A DNA stretch of 64,000 bases from Nitrosococcus watsonii C-113 (GTDB lineage: Bacteria > Pseudomonadota > Gammaproteobacteria > Nitrosococcales > Nitrosococcaceae). The stretch lies in the NCBI RefSeq assembly GCF_000143085.1, contig NC_014315.1:1580001-1644000 (forward strand). The letters run 5' to 3'. Positions 1 through 10,740 of the stretch are shown one piece after another; the stretch's first letter is position 1; each line of letters begins with the position of its first letter. Below the pieces are notes generated by a model. That model made no database searches and was not told the DNA's origin. It worked only from the letters and a program-made list of their open reading frames with translations. The translations under genes were made by a program, and so were the position numbers.

Positions 1-2595
<2,595 letters not shown>

Positions 2596-2646
2596 ATATA
2601 ACACCCAAGCGAGTTGGGCGTGTTGCCTAGAGAGACTTCTCTTTTT

Positions 2647-2763
2647 TGCCTGGTGGCCATAGCGAGTAGGTCCCACCCGATCCCATTCCGAACTCGGAAG
2701 TGAAACTGCTCAGCGCCGATGATAGTGTGGGATTACCCATGTGAAAGTAGGTCACTGCCAGGC
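2647..2763 (+). rRNA. 5S ribosomal RNA
   Basis: About 117 nt beginning TGCCTGGTGGCC and ending CACTGCCAGGC; the two ends pair as helix I. The conserved CCGAACTCGGAAGTGAAAC loop lies in the middle. It follows 23S after about 50 bases, the normal 23S-5S order, and no tRNA follows it. Confidence 0.97.
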
Positions 2764-2775
2764 GCCTTAAATAGA

Positions 2776-2815
2776 AGCCCCCAGCGGGATAACTCCCGCT
2801 GGGGGCTTTCCTTTT
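2776..2815 (+). terminator. Rho-independent terminator of the rRNA operon
   Basis: A 15-bp perfect stem (arms read AAGCCCCCAGCGGGA and its complement) with a 4-nt loop, followed by TTTCCTTTTT. It lies 13 bases after 5S rRNA and closes the rRNA operon. Confidence 0.93.
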
Positions 2816-2914
2816 TCGCTTTGTTAATCTTTAGAATGTGCTAATGTGCTATAGAATTAAAAACCCTTGCCTGCGCTGCTAATAAAGTTAAAATTACAGT
2901 AATATTCGAACCAT

Positions 2915-4336
2915 ATGCTTGGTGGGTTTATTGTTCTTTTTTTCCATTTTATTGCGGCGCCGTTCGCAGTCGTACATGCTTTATTATTTAAACGCGACCA
3001 TCGCGCTGCACTAGGCTGGGTTAGTGTTTCGATTTTATTCCCCATTGCGGGTCCTGTGCTGTATTTTTTTTTTGGTGTTAACCGCATTCGCCATAATGCT
3101 CGAGAGGTTACCGGCTGGAAATCCAGGTTGCCTTATTTTGGTTACGAGCGAGGCGATGTATTTTTACCGCAAGCCCCCCCCCCGGAGGTAGATGCTTATC
3201 CGCTAGTGCATGTGGGTTGGCGTACGACAGCGACTCCACTAATAGCAGGAAATGCCGTAAGTTTTCTTAGGAATGGCGACGCTTTTTATCCACGGCTGAT
3301 CGAAGCTATTAAGTCTGCGCAGGTACGAATTTGGATTTCCAGTTATATTTTTTCTGGTGATGGTATTGGTATGGAGATTGTCGCCGCTCTTACAGACGCT
3401 GCAGAAAGAAATGTGGATACACGCGTCTTGGTGGACGGTGTTGGTGCCTGGTATTCGTTACATAGTTTACGGCGATCTCTGAAGTGTACAGGTATCCGAT
3501 ACGCTGAATTTTTGCCGCCACGGCTACTGCCGCCATCACTTCACATTAACTTGCGTAACCATCGCAAGATTGCAATTATCGATACTGAATATGCCTTTTT
3601 CGGAGGGCTTAATATTGATAATCGTCATTTTGTTACCTCTCCTCGAATTGATAATCCACATGAGGATGTACATTTTGAATTATATGGTCCAGCAGCAACT
3701 AGTTTAGCCAAAGTTTTCTCCCATGATTGGTATGCCGCCACGCGTGAAATGCTTGTAGTAACGGCTGGTAATGGAGATAAACGGGGTAGCTCATTTGCCC
3801 GGGTAATTGAAGATGGTCCAGATGAGGGATTAGACCGGTTAGCTATGACTCTCCTCGGCTTGGTGGGTGGAGCATGTCGGCGAATCCGTATTATGACACC
3901 TTATTTTCTCCCCCATCGTGAATTGGTAGGTGCTCTTCAAGGTGCTGCTGTACGTGGCGTCACTGTGGAAGTCTTGCTTCCGCAACAGTCTAATCTACGT
4001 TATGTGGATTGGGCAACCCAGCATTCATTATGGGAGTTGTTGCAGTGGGGTGTACATATCAGTTTGAAGCCCTTACCCTTTGCCCATAGTAAACTTTTTA
4101 TAGTGGATGATGACTATGTGCTTGCTGGTTCATCTAATCTAGATCCGCGCAGTTTGAGACTAAATTTCGAAGTGGGCGTAGAATTGTTTGATACTAGACT
4201 GGCAAAGATTGTTAATAATTATTTCGATGATGCTTGGAAAGATGCACGAGTGCTACAATTAGAAGATTTAGATCAGCGCTCCGTACCAACTCGGTTGCGG
4301 GATGGTTTTTTTTGGTTGTTTTCAGCCTATCTATAA
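2915..4336 (+). CDS. cls: Cardiolipin synthase (phospholipase D family)
   Basis: 473 aa. Joins two phosphatidylglycerol molecules into cardiolipin and glycerol at the inner membrane. Two N-terminal membrane segments (about residues 3-24 and 33-54) are followed by two phospholipase D domains. Both HKD motifs are intact: His216-x-Lys218-x4-Asp223 with downstream GG, and His391-x-Lys393-x4-Asp398 with downstream GSSN. Length matches the ClsA type (about 480 aa). The ATG at 2915 is used because membrane segment 1 begins right after it; there is no strong ribosome site. The aldehyde dehydrogenase follows after 59 bases on the same strand. Confidence 0.93.
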   Translation: MLGGFIVLFFHFIAAPFAVVHALLFKRDHRAALGWVSVSILFPIAGPVLYFFFGVNRIRHNAREVTGWKSRLPYFGYERGDVFLPQAPPPEVDAYPLVHVGWRTTATPLIAGNAVSFLRNGDAFYPRLIEAIKSAQVRIWISSYIFSGDGIGMEIVAALTDAAERNVDTRVLVDGVGAWYSLHSLRRSLKCTGIRYAEFLPPRLLPPSLHINLRNHRKIAIIDTEYAFFGGLNIDNRHFVTSPRIDNPHEDVHFELYGPAATSLAKVFSHDWYAATREMLVVTAGNGDKRGSSFARVIEDGPDEGLDRLAMTLLGLVGGACRRIRIMTPYFLPHRELVGALQGAAVRGVTVEVLLPQQSNLRYVDWATQHSLWELLQWGVHISLKPLPFAHSKLFIVDDDYVLAGSSNLDPRSLRLNFEVGVELFDTRLAKIVNNYFDDAWKDARVLQLEDLDQRSVPTRLRDGFFWLFSAYL

Positions 4337-4395
4337 TTACGAAATTAAAGCTGCTATCCTATTCTGAGTCTTAAAGTGGTTTTTATTTTATACAA

Positions 4396-5766
4396 ATGAC
4401 TGATTTTAGGCCTCTAATGCGCGCTTTTTTCTCTGCTGGTAATACCCGTAATTATGCGTTTCGCAGGCAACAACTGCAAAGCTTGCACCGATTAATTTTC
4501 GAACATGAAGAAGAAATCATTCGAGTACTAGCCGCTGACTTTGGTAAGCCAACAGCAGAGACTTATGCTAGTGAAATTGCTTTTCTATACCAAGAAATCA
4601 ACCATACCCTCAAACATCTTCGTAACTGGATGCGACCAAAGAAAGTATCCACGCCCCTGGTTCTTCAACCCAGCAAAAGCCGTATATATTTCGAACCCAA
4701 GGGAGTAGTTTTGGTTGTTGGTCCTTGGAATTATCCTTTTCAATTGACGTTAGCCCCAGTAGTTGCTGCCATGGCGGCTGGTAATTGTGTGGTAATTAAA
4801 CCTTCAGAACTTACTCCCCAAACTTCAGCTTTGATAAAGCACTTAATTAACAATTATTTTTCGCCAGAATATCTGGTTGTGGTAGAAGGAGAAGGCGCCC
4901 AGATTGTTCCGGAGTTAATTGATAAATATCACTTTGATCATATTTTCTTCACGGGTTCGACCCGGGTGGGTGCTATGATTGCTGAACAAGCCGGACGTCA
5001 TCTAATTTCTACTACCTTGGAACTAGGAGGGAAAAGCCCCGCAATTGTAGAGCGTTCTGCTACCTTTGAAGTAGCCGCTAGGCGCTTGTTATGGGGTAAG
5101 TTTTTTAATAGCGGGCAAACCTGCGTTGCACCTGACTATCTTCTCTTAGATGAAGAGATAGCTGATTCATTCATAGAAATTCTTAAAAACAACTTATTAA
5201 AATTTTATGATGATCCCTCCCAAGCTAGCCGTCATCTTGCTCGAATTGTAGGTAAAGAGCGCTGGAAAACACTAGTAGGTTACCTGGAACAGGGAAAAAT
5301 ATTGTATGGTGGGCAATATAATGAAGAGAGGCTCTACATTGCTCCGACCTTATTACAAGTTACAGATTTGTCCCAATCCGTGATGCAAGAAGAAATTTTT
5401 GGCCCTATCTTGCCTATTATTACCTATCAGAACTGCTCTGAAGCATTAGAAATTATTGAAAGAAATCCTTACCCGCTTGCTTTTTATCTTTTTACTCGTG
5501 AAAAGAAAAAGCAGAACTGGTACTTAGAGCATGTTCAGTTTGGTGGAGGTGCTATTAATAATGCCATGGTGCATCTCAGTAACCCAAACCTGCCTTTTGG
5601 CGGAATTAACCAATCGGGGCATGGACGATACCATGGCTATGAAGGATTTTCCGCATTTAGTAACCATAAGAGCGTACTCCATAGCGATACCTGGTTTGAT
5701 CCTGATTTCAAATACCCTCCTTATTCTAAAACCACTTTAAAGTGGTTTCGCCGTTTGTTGGGATAA
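4396..5766 (+). CDS. Aldehyde dehydrogenase, class 3-like
   Basis: 456 aa NAD(P)-dependent aldehyde dehydrogenase of the short class-3 type (fatty or aromatic aldehydes; coniferyl-aldehyde dehydrogenase-like). The oxyanion Asn112 lies in PWNYPF, the cofactor loop FTGSTRVG at 185-192, general base Glu209 in LELGGKSP and nucleophile Cys243 in SGQTCVAPD. The substrate cannot be told from sequence. It is co-directional with cls; whether they share a transcript is unknown. The C-terminus is not clearly membrane-anchored. Confidence 0.92.
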   Translation: MTDFRPLMRAFFSAGNTRNYAFRRQQLQSLHRLIFEHEEEIIRVLAADFGKPTAETYASEIAFLYQEINHTLKHLRNWMRPKKVSTPLVLQPSKSRIYFEPKGVVLVVGPWNYPFQLTLAPVVAAMAAGNCVVIKPSELTPQTSALIKHLINNYFSPEYLVVVEGEGAQIVPELIDKYHFDHIFFTGSTRVGAMIAEQAGRHLISTTLELGGKSPAIVERSATFEVAARRLLWGKFFNSGQTCVAPDYLLLDEEIADSFIEILKNNLLKFYDDPSQASRHLARIVGKERWKTLVGYLEQGKILYGGQYNEERLYIAPTLLQVTDLSQSVMQEEIFGPILPIITYQNCSEALEIIERNPYPLAFYLFTREKKKQNWYLEHVQFGGGAINNAMVHLSNPNLPFGGINQSGHGRYHGYEGFSAFSNHKSVLHSDTWFDPDFKYPPYSKTTLKWFRRLLG

Positions 5767-5767
5767 T

Positions 5768-5953
5768 CTATTTTCGGTAGTCCTGCATTGTGAGTGATAA
5801 TCGGGATCGGGTTGTTGGGCAAAGGGTCGCATTATAATGGTGGACAAAATACCCAATAGCGCCGACATGGTTTTCTAATTTCTTAGAGGATGTCCCTACC
5901 CCGTTACTCCCATTTTTAATAATATCAGTACCACCGCATTGGGGACAGTTCAT
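5768..5953 (-). pseudogene. IS1-type transposase remnant with the middle deleted
   Basis: The frame starts with a zinc-ribbon head, MNCPQCGGTDIIKNG, as in IS1-family transposases, preceded by an AAGGAG ribosome site (a longer start at 5980 is possible). After about 25 residues it passes straight into SSKKLENHVGAIGYFVHHYN, which resembles the extreme C-terminus of the same family. The whole catalytic DDE core (about 150 residues) is missing while the frame stays open, so it looks like an internal deletion derivative that cannot transpose. Terminal inverted repeats could not be defined by eye. Confidence 0.7.
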
Positions 5954-6170
5954 GGCTATCTCCTTGAGAAATCTATACAAATAGATAGAGCATAACCACT
6001 CAATATCAATGCCCGCTTAATAATTCCACTTCAGCCCTTTCCCCTATTATCCAGAAAAAATACGCTTAGATTCAATGGCCCCCATAGATAACTCGCGATA
6101 AGTGATATTATCGTGGGTTAAGATCGCGGGACAACTTTAGAATATATTGTTTGTACTATTATGTGAAATA

Positions 6171-6181
6171 ACATATTATGT
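6171..6181. promoter_or_regulatory. Candidate operator before the kfrA-like gene
   Basis: The 11-mer ACATATTATGT, palindromic about its central base, lies about 45 bp before the kfrA-like start in a very AT-rich stretch (about 6110-6210). KfrA proteins usually repress their own promoter at AT-rich operators, so this is a plausible binding site. The same 11-mer in reverse orientation lies at the centre of the palindrome at 9477-9503. Low complexity makes chance a serious alternative. Confidence 0.25.
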
Positions 6182-6222
6182 AATATTTTATTTTAAACAT
6201 TATTCGGCTAAGGAGACTCCAC

Positions 6223-7209
6223 ATGGGACGTCCCGGCGTGACTTATAGAGAAGTAGCCGAAGCCGCCACGCAGCTAACCCAACAAGGCCATATTCCCACC
6301 GTAGATGGGGTGCGGGCGCGGCTGGGCACCGGCAGTAAAAGTACGATTGGCCCCTTGCTCAAGCAATGGAAGGCCCAGCATGCGGCGCGGGTAAGTGAAT
6401 CCGAAACGGGTTTGCCGGTGGAATTGGTGGCGGCGGTGAAAGGGCTCTATGAGAGTCTGCAGCAGCAGGCCCAGAGCCAAATGGACACCGTAAAGGAAGA
6501 GACCCAGACCCAGGTGGAAGCGGCCCGGGAGGCACAAGCCGCGGCGGAGGCGCGTCAGCGGGAATTAGAAAGGGCCTTGGAAGCCAAAGAGGCGGCGTGT
6601 GCTCAATTAGACGCTGAAAAAGCCACCCTGAAAGTCGCTTTGGAGGACACCCAGCGGGTCCAGCTCACGGTGCAGGCGGAGGCAGCGGGCTTGCGGGAGC
6701 GCCTTGAAGACCGCACCCAAGTCGTGCAGGACCTTAAGCATCAGTGGGCCCAAGCCCAGGCCAATCTGGAGCATTATCGGGAATCGATCCGAGCGCAGCG
6801 ACTACAGGAGCGAGCCGATGCTAGGCGACAGCTTCAGCAGCTCGAGCAAGCCTTAAAGGAAAGTCGGGCGGAAAATCAGGCGTTTCAGGCAACCTACGGT
6901 CGGCTGGAGAAGGAGCAGATCCGGCTCCAGGCGGAGTGGGATCAGTTGCATACGGAGAAGACCTCTCTAAGCGAGCAAGTGGAGCAACTCAACCAGAAGC
7001 TTGAACAAACCCAGCAGCAGTGGGCAGAAAGGGAAGGGCGATATCAGACTTTAGGCCAGGCTTATCAAGAAGCAATTGCCAAGGTGGAGACTCATAAAAA
7101 AAACCTCCTTGAAGTGGAAAAGCAAAAGGCGAGGACACAGGAGAAGATGGAAACATTGATTGCTGCCCTCCAAAAAGCGGAGGATAAAATCGATGGGCTG
7201 CAAAGCTAA
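6223..7209 (+). CDS. KfrA-like DNA-binding coiled-coil protein
   Basis: 328 aa. Residues 1-60 resemble the KfrA N-terminal DNA-binding domain (GRPGVTYREVAEAATQL, then a KSTIGPLLKQWK helix); residues about 70-328 are an almost unbroken Gln/Glu/Ala-rich coiled coil. KfrA proteins were first known from plasmids as autorepressors linked to partition. Ribosome site AAGGAG lies 7 bases before the ATG. The gene is much more GC-rich than its AT-rich upstream region. Reading past the TAA, the same frame stays open to about 7265 with typical coiled-coil residues, so this copy is probably C-terminally shortened. Confidence 0.8.
   Translation: MGRPGVTYREVAEAATQLTQQGHIPTVDGVRARLGTGSKSTIGPLLKQWKAQHAARVSESETGLPVELVAAVKGLYESLQQQAQSQMDTVKEETQTQVEAAREAQAAAEARQRELERALEAKEAACAQLDAEKATLKVALEDTQRVQLTVQAEAAGLRERLEDRTQVVQDLKHQWAQAQANLEHYRESIRAQRLQERADARRQLQQLEQALKESRAENQAFQATYGRLEKEQIRLQAEWDQLHTEKTSLSEQVEQLNQKLEQTQQQWAEREGRYQTLGQAYQEAIAKVETHKKNLLEVEKQKARTQEKMETLIAALQKAEDKIDGLQS
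6930..7030 (+). repeat. Direct repeat, copy A (inside kfrA-like gene)
   Basis: About 100 bp in the kfrA-like coiled coil, repeated at 7506-7605 with scattered substitutions and a one-base indel. The central block encoding HTEKTSLSEQV is identical in both. Confidence 0.85.
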
Positions 7210-7289
7210 AAGCAGGTCTTGGCCCAGGAGAAAGCCGCTATCGAGGGGCAGTTTAAACGAAGTTAGGCTGGGTCACCGCATCACTTTTT

Positions 7290-7505
7290 GTGCAAAAACT
7301 GCAGGAATTTCCACAACAAAACAAGCTCACGCAGGCATTGCAAGAATATGGACGCCTACTCCGTACATTTCACATTCTACGCTGGTATGCCGATGAAGCC
7401 GAACGCCGGCGCATTAATCTTCCGCTCAATAAAGGCGAAGCGCTGCACTCTCTACGCGCGGTTATTACCGTCGCTAATAAAGGCGTGCTCCGACGCAAAC
7501 AAGAA
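7290..7505 (+). pseudogene. Tn3-family transposase fragment
   Basis: About 70 codons matching the C-terminal region of Tn3-family TnpA: an LQEYGRLLRTFHILRWYADE stretch, then RRRIN, then LNKGEALHSLR and a KGVLRRKQ end. Intact Tn3 transposases are nearly 1000 aa, so only a small 3' piece survives. It sits between the end of the kfrA-like gene and a second partial copy of that gene and then fuses in frame to the second copy. It is a relic; the 118-aa frame it forms (to 7646) is probably not a functional gene. Confidence 0.72.
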
Positions 7506-7605
7506 GGCGGAGTGGGATCATTGCATACGGAGAAGACCTCTCTAAGCGAGCAAGTGGGGCAGTTAAACGAAGCTTTAACGCACACTCAGCAGCAGCGGGC
7601 AGAAA
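7506..7605 (+). repeat. Direct repeat, copy B (kfrA-like fragment)
   Basis: Second, diverged copy of 6930-7030, downstream of the Tn3 relic and ending exactly where a terminator hairpin begins. It may be the true 3' end of an ancestral, longer kfrA-like gene cut by the insertion, or a paralogous fragment. Confidence 0.8.
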
Positions 7606-7632
7606 AGGCCCCGGTATTTTCGGGGCCTTTTC
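7603..7632 (+). terminator. Rho-independent terminator after the kfrA-like region
   Basis: Stem AAAAGGCCCCG / CGGGGCCTTTT with a 7-nt loop. The T-rich arm serves one strand and the A-rich arm gives T residues on the other, so it may act for both this region and the convergent Bax-inhibitor gene. Confidence 0.8.
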
Positions 7633-7662
7633 TTGAGATAATTTAATAATTTAATTGAGTGA

Positions 7663-8334
7663 CTACTCATCACCACCAAAAATTCCTAAAAGCTGCAGCA
7701 GGCTTAGGAATAAATTATAAATCGCCACATACAGACTAACCGCAGCCATGATATAGTTAGTTTCACCCCCATTAACAAGCAAGCTAGTTTGAAACAAAAT
7801 AAAGCCTGACATTAACAGGATAAACATGGCAGAAACGGCCAAAGATAGGGCAGGAATTTGGAATAACATGGCGGCTAACCCAGCAAGAAAGGCTACTAAA
7901 ATACCTACCATTAGAAAACCGCCAATAAAGCTAAAATCTTTACGGGTCGTTAGGGCATAGCCTGAAAGGCCAAGGAAAATAACGCCAGTACCCCCTAATG
8001 CGAGCATAACGGTTTCATGACCATTGGGTAGACCCAGGTAGAAATTAAGAATAGGTCCTAATGTATAGCCCATAAATCCGGTGAGAGCAAAGATAGCCGC
8101 TAATCCCCACGCGCTATTGCGTAGCGCATTAGTTAGAAATAATAAACCAAAATAGCCTATCAATGTAATTATCCAATGCACAGGGGGGGCATTAACCGCC
8201 ATAGCAACCCCTGCAGTGACAGCGCTAAAAAGCAGAGTTGCAGCAAGAAGAGTATAGGTATTACGCACCAGTTTATTAGTTGCGGGTACCGAAGAGGTTT
8301 TCTGTAAAACTACTTGATCGTTGTAACGCATCAC
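7663..8334 (-). CDS. Bax inhibitor-1 (YccA/BI-1) family membrane protein
   Basis: 223 aa with about seven hydrophobic helices covering nearly all residues after 25, the usual length and layout of bacterial YccA/YbhL proteins. Members are inner-membrane proteins; E. coli YccA interacts with and protects against the FtsH protease, others are pH-gated calcium leak channels. The start MMRYNDQVVL resembles the family N-terminus. It stands alone, convergent with the kfrA-like region and divergent from tRNA-Ser. Confidence 0.9.
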   Translation of the reverse strand: MMRYNDQVVLQKTSSVPATNKLVRNTYTLLAATLLFSAVTAGVAMAVNAPPVHWIITLIGYFGLLFLTNALRNSAWGLAAIFALTGFMGYTLGPILNFYLGLPNGHETVMLALGGTGVIFLGLSGYALTTRKDFSFIGGFLMVGILVAFLAGLAAMLFQIPALSLAVSAMFILLMSGFILFQTSLLVNGGETNYIMAAVSLYVAIYNLFLSLLQLLGIFGGDE

Positions 8335-8467
8335 ATCTCATCCTTACTCTAAAAATGTAGGAGTTTCGCTAAGGCTAGCAACCGCTTAGCGATTTAGTTC
8401 TTAGCTTACTTAGTTTTATCGAAAATAGCAATAGTTGAATTTCTTTGTTATCTTTATGATGATCAAT

Positions 8468-8558
8468 GGAGGGCTGGCCGAGAGGTTGAAGGCGCTGGTC
8501 TTGAAAACCAGAAGGGGTAAAAAACCCCTCCAGGGTTCGAATCCCTGGCCCTCCGCCA
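8468..8558 (+). tRNA. tRNA-Ser (anticodon TGA)
   Basis: 91 nt with 7-bp acceptor GGAGGGC/GCCCTCC, anticodon loop CTTGAAA (TGA), the long variable arm of a class II tRNA (AAGGGG...CCCCTC), TTCGAAT T-loop and encoded CCA. Confidence 0.97.
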
Positions 8559-8574
8559 TAAATAGTAGATTTTA

Positions 8575-9465
8575 CTATGCGAAAGACATATAACGATGGG
8601 CTCGTATTGTTAAGAGAAAAGGGGTAGTTTCAATGGTGGCATCATTACGCCTTAGCCGCAAACCTGGTAACGGTGGCTCTTCTGGAAGAGGCCGAAGACG
8701 AGGAAGACGATCATAACGGGTTGCTGGATAAAAGATAGGCAATACCGCCCGTTTTTGTGCTCGCCGTGTTCTTTTCTCTTCTATAATTCTCCAGGCAATA
8801 TTAGCACGAGGATGGATATGAGGAGGGTTAACAATAGCTAAACGCTCATTAAAGGCAAGTCGATCTAAGCGAGATAAATCAGCTTTAATTAATAAAGGGT
8901 TACTTTGGGCCTTTTCAAGGCGTACTTCTAAACGGCGTCGGGCTTCTTCTATATCAATACTTTCAATTTTTGGTAAACGACTCCAAATAAAACTTACTGA
9001 CTCCGGCACTTGTTCTAAAATCACAAATTTTCGTGTTGCCTGCCGTCTGTGTAAGCGAGCATGTCCTAAAGATGCGAGAGCAATTTTAATTAAAGGCCGT
9101 AATAGGGAGGTACCCATTTCTTGATTTTGTTCTTCAATTTTAATTCCATCTATACTTTTTAAAGCTTCTTGTAAATCAGCTTTAGCTTGATTAACGTGAT
9201 GGATGGTTTCTAAAGTAGTATAAGAAACACCAACTAAGGCAGGGCAGATACAGGTAGAAATTGGATCCTGACCATCACGATAATCGATTGCAGTAACTAT
9301 TTGACGAACTTGTACGCGGGCTTTAAAAGGATCTTTTTCATGCCAGACCCATAAAGGATAACTTTCTTCTTCTCTTAAGAGCCGATCGAGTATCCTTAAT
9401 TGAATCTCTAAATGATGCATTGCGGTAGCAAGAGTAGCACGGAGTTGGCTATTTATATTATTCAT
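8575..9465 (-). CDS. Tus-like DNA replication terminus site-binding protein (candidate)
   Basis: 296 aa, close to E. coli Tus (309 aa), with no membrane segment and a basic C-terminal third. From memory of Tus, blocks line up in the same order: an N-terminal amphipathic helix pair then a PLNRIEVKQ-like stretch (here DPFKARVQVRQ, about 45-55); a PGVLCYQ...HIQHINKLK-like stretch (here CPALVGVSYTTLETIHHVNQ); an NAKLKIKRP...PIARVWYK-like stretch (here NERLAIVNPPHIHPRANIAW); and an end PLRLIIPRLHLYVA-like (here PFLLTIRAHRYMSFA). I infer the Ter-binding family, not proven function. It follows tRNA-Ser convergently and is divergent from the next gene across a large palindrome. Confidence 0.6.
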   Translation of the reverse strand: MNNINSQLRATLATAMHHLEIQLRILDRLLREEESYPLWVWHEKDPFKARVQVRQIVTAIDYRDGQDPISTCICPALVGVSYTTLETIHHVNQAKADLQEALKSIDGIKIEEQNQEMGTSLLRPLIKIALASLGHARLHRRQATRKFVILEQVPESVSFIWSRLPKIESIDIEEARRRLEVRLEKAQSNPLLIKADLSRLDRLAFNERLAIVNPPHIHPRANIAWRIIEEKRTRRAQKRAVLPIFYPATRYDRLPRLRPLPEEPPLPGLRLRRNDATIETTPFLLTIRAHRYMSFA

Positions 9466-9476
9466 AATAGCATTAT

Positions 9477-9503
9477 CGTATTTAACATAATATGTATTAT
9501 ACG
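9477..9503. promoter_or_regulatory. 27-bp palindrome between divergent genes
   Basis: Ten of 13 base pairs match around a central A: outer arms CGTAT/ATACG and inner arms AACATA/TATGT, separated by three mismatched pairs. It lies 12 bp before the tus-like start and 33 bp before the divergent aminotransferase start. Likely an operator; since tus in E. coli is preceded by its own Ter site, autoregulation by the tus-like product is one idea. Confidence 0.5.
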
Positions 9504-9535
9504 AACATTAATTAATCATCATCAGAGCAATATCT

Positions 9536-10669
9536 GTGAAAAAAGATTACTCAAACCAATTTCCCCAAAAAAAAGGAATTATATATCTTAATCATGCGGC
9601 TGTTGCACCTTGGCCTCGTCAAACGGCTGAGGCGGTTAAGCGTTTCGCTGAAGAGAATGTCACCATAGGGGCTTGGCGTTACCCCCACTGGTTGGAGACG
9701 GAAAAACAGCTACGGGAATTAGCTTGCCGCCTAATTAATGCCCCCTCAACAGATGATATTGCCTTAATTAAAAATACCTCAGAAGGTTTATCTATCGTCG
9801 CTAGCGGCTTAGACTGGCAAGCTGGTGATAACATCGTAACGAGCAATCAAGAATTTCCCTCTAATCTTATTCCTTGGCAGGTATTAACAAAACGGGGTGT
9901 CCAATTACGTGAAACAAATTTATCAGCGGAACCTACCCCCGAAGACTCATTATTAGCTCAAATAGACGAGAAAACCCGCCTACTGACTATCAGTTCTGTC
10001 CAATACGCATCAGGTCTAAAGATGGATCTGGAGAAAATAGGCCAGTTTTGCCGACAGCGAAATATATTATTTTGTGTCGATGCCATTCAAAGCTTAGGAT
10101 CGCTAAATTTTGAATGCCAAACTATTCATGCTGATTTTGTAATTGCCGATGGCCATAAATGGATGCTAGGTCCAGAAGGCATGGGCATATTCTATTGTCG
10201 ACCCGAAGCAAAAGAAAAATTACAGCTTCATCAATTCGGATGGCATATGGTGGAAGAAATGGGGGATTACGATAACAAAGTTTGGAGTATCGCCCGATCA
10301 GCACGCCGATTTGAATGCGGTAGTCTTAATATGATAGGAATTTTCGCGCTCAAAGAAAGCTTAGATTTATTAATTAATAAGGTTGGCATAGACCAAGTGG
10401 AACAGGCAGTTCTCGCAAACACGGCTTATCTTGTTGAAAGAATTCAAGCTGAACCAAAACTCCAATTACTCTCTCCCAGTTCTCCAAATCAATATTCTGG
10501 TATTGTCACCTTTAAACATCAAAGAGTAAACTCATCTATTCTCTATCGCCACCTAATAGAGCAAGGAATAATATGTGCTCTACGTGGAGGTGGTATTCGC
10601 TTTTCTCCCCATTTTTATACACCCAAGACAGAGCTTGTACAAGCCTTAAACGTATGCCTAAACGTTTAA
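9536..10669 (+). CDS. Aminotransferase class V enzyme (NifS/CsdA-like)
   Basis: 377 aa PLP fold-type I protein. The N-terminus IIYLNHAAVAPWP is the typical class V opening, and the Schiff-base lysine lies in ADGHKWMLGPEGMG (about residue 207), after the PLP-binding Asp in FCVDAIQSLG. No clear catalytic cysteine in an SGSAC-type motif near the C-terminus, which instead reads CALRGGGIRFSPHFY; this favours the epimerase/kynureninase/cysteine-lyase-like branch over a true Fe-S cysteine desulfurase. The start is GTG at 9536 with a weak ribosome site. It is monocistronic and divergent from the tus-like gene. Confidence 0.85.
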   Translation: MKKDYSNQFPQKKGIIYLNHAAVAPWPRQTAEAVKRFAEENVTIGAWRYPHWLETEKQLRELACRLINAPSTDDIALIKNTSEGLSIVASGLDWQAGDNIVTSNQEFPSNLIPWQVLTKRGVQLRETNLSAEPTPEDSLLAQIDEKTRLLTISSVQYASGLKMDLEKIGQFCRQRNILFCVDAIQSLGSLNFECQTIHADFVIADGHKWMLGPEGMGIFYCRPEAKEKLQLHQFGWHMVEEMGDYDNKVWSIARSARRFECGSLNMIGIFALKESLDLLINKVGIDQVEQAVLANTAYLVERIQAEPKLQLLSPSSPNQYSGIVTFKHQRVNSSILYRHLIEQGIICALRGGGIRFSPHFYTPKTELVQALNVCLNV

Positions 10670-10740
10670 GGTATTATTAACAAAAATAATACAAGGCCAA
10701 AAATACTATTGGGTTAGTACTCTTGGCTTAAACTTGTCGC

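Noticed and set aside
7290-7646. 118-aa protein as a real gene
   Set aside because: It is a fusion of a Tn3 transposase tail, a kfrA-like fragment and terminator sequence; better explained as a relic.
8320-8327. GTTGTAAC, the core of the E. coli Ter site, 250 bp from the tus-like gene's 3' end
   Set aside because: Only 8 bases match, it lies in the coding sequence of the Bax-inhibitor gene, and the flanking bases do not fit Ter; probably chance.
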